From: Dallia pectoralis
Taxonomy: Eukaryota > Chordata > Actinopteri > Esociformes > Umbridae
Direction of reading: 5' to 3'
DNA: 64,000 nt
Assembly (NCBI GenBank): GCA_029465975.1
Contig: CM055743.1
Span: 12,332,145 to 12,396,144 of the forward strand
This document shows, piece by piece, positions 61,055 to 64,000 of the stretch. Positions within the stretch are counted from its first letter, which is position 1, and each line of letters opens with the position of its first letter. The translations under genes and the position numbers were made by a program. The notes beneath the pieces were generated by a model. That model was not told where the DNA came from. It did no database searches and saw only the letters and a list, made by a program, of their open reading frames with translations.

Positions 61055-62815
61055 ACTTAGTATCAATCGAATGTATTTTATAGGGCCCTTTTTACAACAA
61101 CGTTGTCACAAAGTGCTTTTACAAACACCCAGCCTGAACCAGACACACATCAACAAGTTGATACACGGCAGCAAGGAAAACTCCCTGATGGGTTGAATTC
61201 AGGAAGAAACCTAGAGAGGAACCAGGCTCTGAGGTGTGGCCAGTCCTCTCTGGCGGCACTGTGAGAACTTATAATAGTTTAATTTAATAATGATTAAATG
61301 CATTTTTATAATGCAGAGAGTCTTATAATGCAGAGTCCAGGTCAAATACAGTCAGAAAGGGACAACTGAGAGTGTTGAAGGTTTGGCAGATTGGAAGCTG
61401 AAACTGTCAGGTATCATCAGCTGCTCAGCCTTCAACACAACCAGGGGGGCCCCAGAAGGGTCGGTCCCACAGCGTGGCCAGCAGGCACGGGTCAGCCCTA
61501 ATGGAAACTGAAACAAGACACAGGGAAAGGTTAGACACCCTAATTCTTTAAGTCCCCGGCACAATAGTATAGCAGCATAAATCTTCAAACTGAGACAGTG
61601 GGGTCCAGTGAAACTGTGGCCCTGAACAGGGTAAACTCTGGACAGAACCCAACAAGCTAGGAAAACATCCACCCAATTACCATGCATCAACCAAGAGACA
61701 TCAGTCAACCGCAACCACTCTGGGAAGGTTTAGTTTTACTCACAGAGTTACTCAAATTGAGGGAACAAAAGAGAACAATAGCGAGCCAGTGACTCCACCC
61801 CCTGAATAAGAATTGGAGAGAGGATATCCTAGGGGAGATGAGAACCTGCCTGGCAAAGACATCAGGGTGAAAATGAATTCTGAGCCTTCCGTTCACCTTC
61901 GTACTCAGGGCATACTACACTTAACCATAGACAGTGCTTTTTATTGATTTATCAGAATAACCAGAGAATCGAACATTGCAGTAATCTAATCTTGAGGGAT
62001 AATTTTTCAGCATCATAATGTGATAAATTGTTCAGAAGATGGAAAGACGCTGTCCTTGAAATATAATTGATATGTTCGGCAATTGAGGGTCACGCCAACA
62101 TTTCTGACAGTTTTTGTGATATGACCAAACATCCGTTTAGGTTCAACTTGAGATCTGTAAACAAGTCTCTTTGTTTCCTAGGTCCTAAAACTAAAAGAAA
62201 TATTTTTTTTCAATTGAAGAGCAAAACAATTTGAACATTGAACATTGCTTTTTAGTTCGTTTTGTAACTCTTTTGTTGATTATTTTTGTTTGCCTTCAGA
62301 TTGGAGAAAAAGGCGGATTGTGCATATAAAAGTATATGAATATATAAGCACTTATATATAAATATCCTTACCTGGGGGGCAAAAGTGCCACCTGTTGTGA
62401 CTCTCAAATGTGATAAGATAGTGGTCTGACAAGCCAGGATTCTGAGGAAAGATATTTAGATCAAGTACATTTATTCCCTTTGATAACACTAAATCAAAGT
62501 ATGATTGTGACATTGCTTAGGTCCTGAGACTTGCTGGACAAAACCTACTGAATCAATTATGGCTTCAAAAGCCTTTTGAAGAGGGTCATTGTTTTTGTCC
62601 ATGTGGATATTAATCCCCAGAGATTAAAATAGAATCTGCCTTGACAATAATGTTGGACAACAATTCTGTAAAACTCACTGAGGAACAATGTTTATGGCCT
62701 GGAGGCCTGTAAACAATTTATTACCCTGGTTTGTTCTCATGAGTAAAACTTCAAAAGACTGTGATATGTGAAAAAGTATATTGTGTAGTTTAAATGTAGT
62801 AACACAAAGAAACGT
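61055..62815 (-). mobile_element. LINE retrotransposon relic with internal deletion
   Basis: Read on the minus strand from 62815 down: an apurinic-endonuclease domain fragment (NIHMDKNN, KAFEAIIDSVGFVQQVSG, NHT, then LSDHYLITFESH), then from about 62220 to 61970 the C-terminal reverse-transcriptase region (the complement of CTTTGTTTCCTAGGTCCTAA and GCTGTCCTTGAAATATAATT). A long 3' part follows, containing ACCTAGAGAGGAACCAGGCT and GGTGGCCAGTCCTCT-like blocks on the plus strand. The catalytic reverse-transcriptase core is missing and single-base deletions break the endonuclease frame. The layout suits the L2/CR1/Rex1 group. I recall close relatives as very abundant in salmonid and pike genomes. 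Confidence 0.75.
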
Positions 62816-63415
62816 GTGACACTGGGAAAATAAAAATAATGAATATAAATGTAATAAATGTAAACTCCACCATGTCGCTTTAGACATATATAAGTGGCCT
62901 AGACAAAGAGGTGGTTGAGAGAGCACACGTCCAATTTTGCCATTTCATCCTTTTAGTTCTGCAACCTCCTTCTCCAGTGGCAGCAATGTGTTGCTATTAT
63001 GTTGCAAAATGCATGCAAGCAAGTGCAGTGCAGTTACAGTATGATAGGTGGCACACATTGTAGTTTGTAGTTGATTAGGCTGTTAGTTTATGAGCACAGC
63101 AGGGCATAATTAGTGGTTAGCAGGGTGATCAGCTGGGTATTTAAGTCACTGGGAAAGTCACCACTTTGTTGTTCATTGTTTTGAGGTCACGTACGTATCT
63201 GTTGGTGAGTGTTGGTGAGTGTTGGTGAGTGTTTCAAACCCATGAACGACGTGCTATTCGGCTCTGCAATTGGCTTCAACTGCACCACACTCCATGGATT
63301 ATTGTGAAAACCTTAACTTGCTAGCTAACTCTTACAAGGCACAAAGTTACTTTCTGTAGCTCGTAGTGTCCTTGTTGTAGCCACTAAGCTAGCAAGTCTC
63401 AGTGTGCAAGCTGGC
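62816..63415. other. Flanking sequence between LINE and Tc1 relics
   Basis: Unique, with a small triplicate GTTGGTGAGT at 63201-63230. The stretch with GGGTATTTAAGTCACTGG near 63134 vaguely resembles a retroelement LTR promoter, but no boundaries were found. Confidence 0.4.
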
Positions 63416-64000
63416 TGGACAGGAGAGGTGCTCAGAAAGGTGACCAAGAACCTTATGCCCTCTCTAAATGAGCTTCAGAGTCTCTCTGCAAAAATCTGAG
63501 AACATGCCAGAGGACAACAATATCTGCTACACTCAATCAGGGCTTTGTGATATAGTGGCAAAAAAAGAAAGCATATGACACACTGTCCGATGGATGGAGC
63601 ATGAGAAAACATCACTCGGCTAATACCATCATCAACCGGCTAATACCATCTCTATGGTTAAGCATGGTGCTGTGAGCATTGTGCAATGGGAATGCTTCAC
63701 CAAAGCAGGGACTTGGAGACTGGAAACAATTCAGAGAAGGTTGAATGGAGCTAAATACAGAGGTTCATAGGAGGAAACTAGGGGGAAAGTTTAAACTAAA
63801 AAACAACAACCCAACGCACACAGCCAAGACAATGCTGGAGTGCTTTTGGAACATGTCTGTGAATGTCTCTGTTTGGCCCGTCCAGAGGTAAGACACCATT
63901 GAACATCTGTGGGGACAATGAAAGATACTGCACAAATCCAGGTGTGCAAAAATGAAAAATACCTAAGAAGACTCAAAGATGTAATAGTCGTGAAGGCACT
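63416..64000 (+). mobile_element. Tc1-like transposon relic, running off the window
   Basis: On the plus strand, matches in order the coding sequence of a very common teleost Tc1-like transposase: AGGTGACCAAGAACCTTATG, CAGAGGACAACAATATCTGC, CAATCAGGGCTTTGTGATA, GTTAAGCATGGTGCTG, GGACTTGGAGACTGG, CACACAGCCAAGACAATGC (the HTAKT block) and GAACATCTGTGGGGACAATG (EHLW). Several indels and stops show it is dead. The left terminal repeat was not found and the right end lies outside the window. Confidence 0.8.

Noticed and set aside
63030..63420. Possible solo LTR (TATTTAAG promoter-like, GT-rich)
   Set aside because: No TG...CA ends, duplicated target or primer binding site identified.

Overview
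This window is vertebrate genomic DNA, almost certainly from a ray-finned (teleost) fish. It is dense in (CA)n/(TG)n microsatellites and minisatellites and carries several decayed Tc1-like and hAT DNA transposons and one LINE relic, all typical of teleosts. The LINE and short repeats near 61-63 kb resemble families I recall as abundant in salmonids and pike, but I cannot name the species from sequence alone. Bacterial-style features (operons, ribosome binding sites, CRISPR) do not apply.

The only protein-coding gene I can support is ext1 (exostosin-1, the heparan sulfate co-polymerase subunit), on the minus strand. Coding exon 1 is at 54166-55109 and exon 2 at 2883-2976. They join in phase 2 through consensus splice sites. 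Intron 1 is therefore about 51.2 kb and fills most of the window. Positions 1-2882 are the start of intron 2. Positions 55110 to about 56000 hold the 5' UTR and a CpG-rich candidate promoter with CCAAT and CRE motifs. From 56 to 64 kb lies upstream flanking DNA with no recognisable gene. Exon 3 and later exons lie outside the window.

Layout by position. Intron 2 (1-2882) has a 68-bp minisatellite and a striking palindrome with 93-bp arms. Exon 2 sits between (TG)11 and (CA)18 tracts that are complementary in the transcript. Intron 1 contains at least eight unrelated minisatellite arrays (units of 13, 16, 17-22, 27, 28, 32, 40 and 84 bp). The largest is a 31-copy, 27-bp array at 28566-29399 bounded by 139-bp direct repeats, with a six-copy sister array 1.3 kb away. 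The 32.8-36.2 kb segment is a transposon cluster: one deleted Tc1-like element, then a second Tc1-like element split by a 1575-bp hAT-type element with perfect target-site duplications. A further Tc1 relic (43.6-44.4 kb) and a 1065-bp hAT relic with a readable BED zinc finger (44709-45773) follow. The 46.5-54 kb part of the intron is mostly unique sequence. Upstream of the gene there is a long CT tract (59.5-59.75 kb), a LINE relic on the minus strand (about 61055-62815), and a Tc1-like relic that runs off the window end.

I found no evidence of a wholly new biological system. The observations most worth checking are the complementary repeat tracts around ext1 exon 2, the long palindrome next to it, the paired 27-bp arrays, and the 84-bp repeat that stays open as 28 codons.
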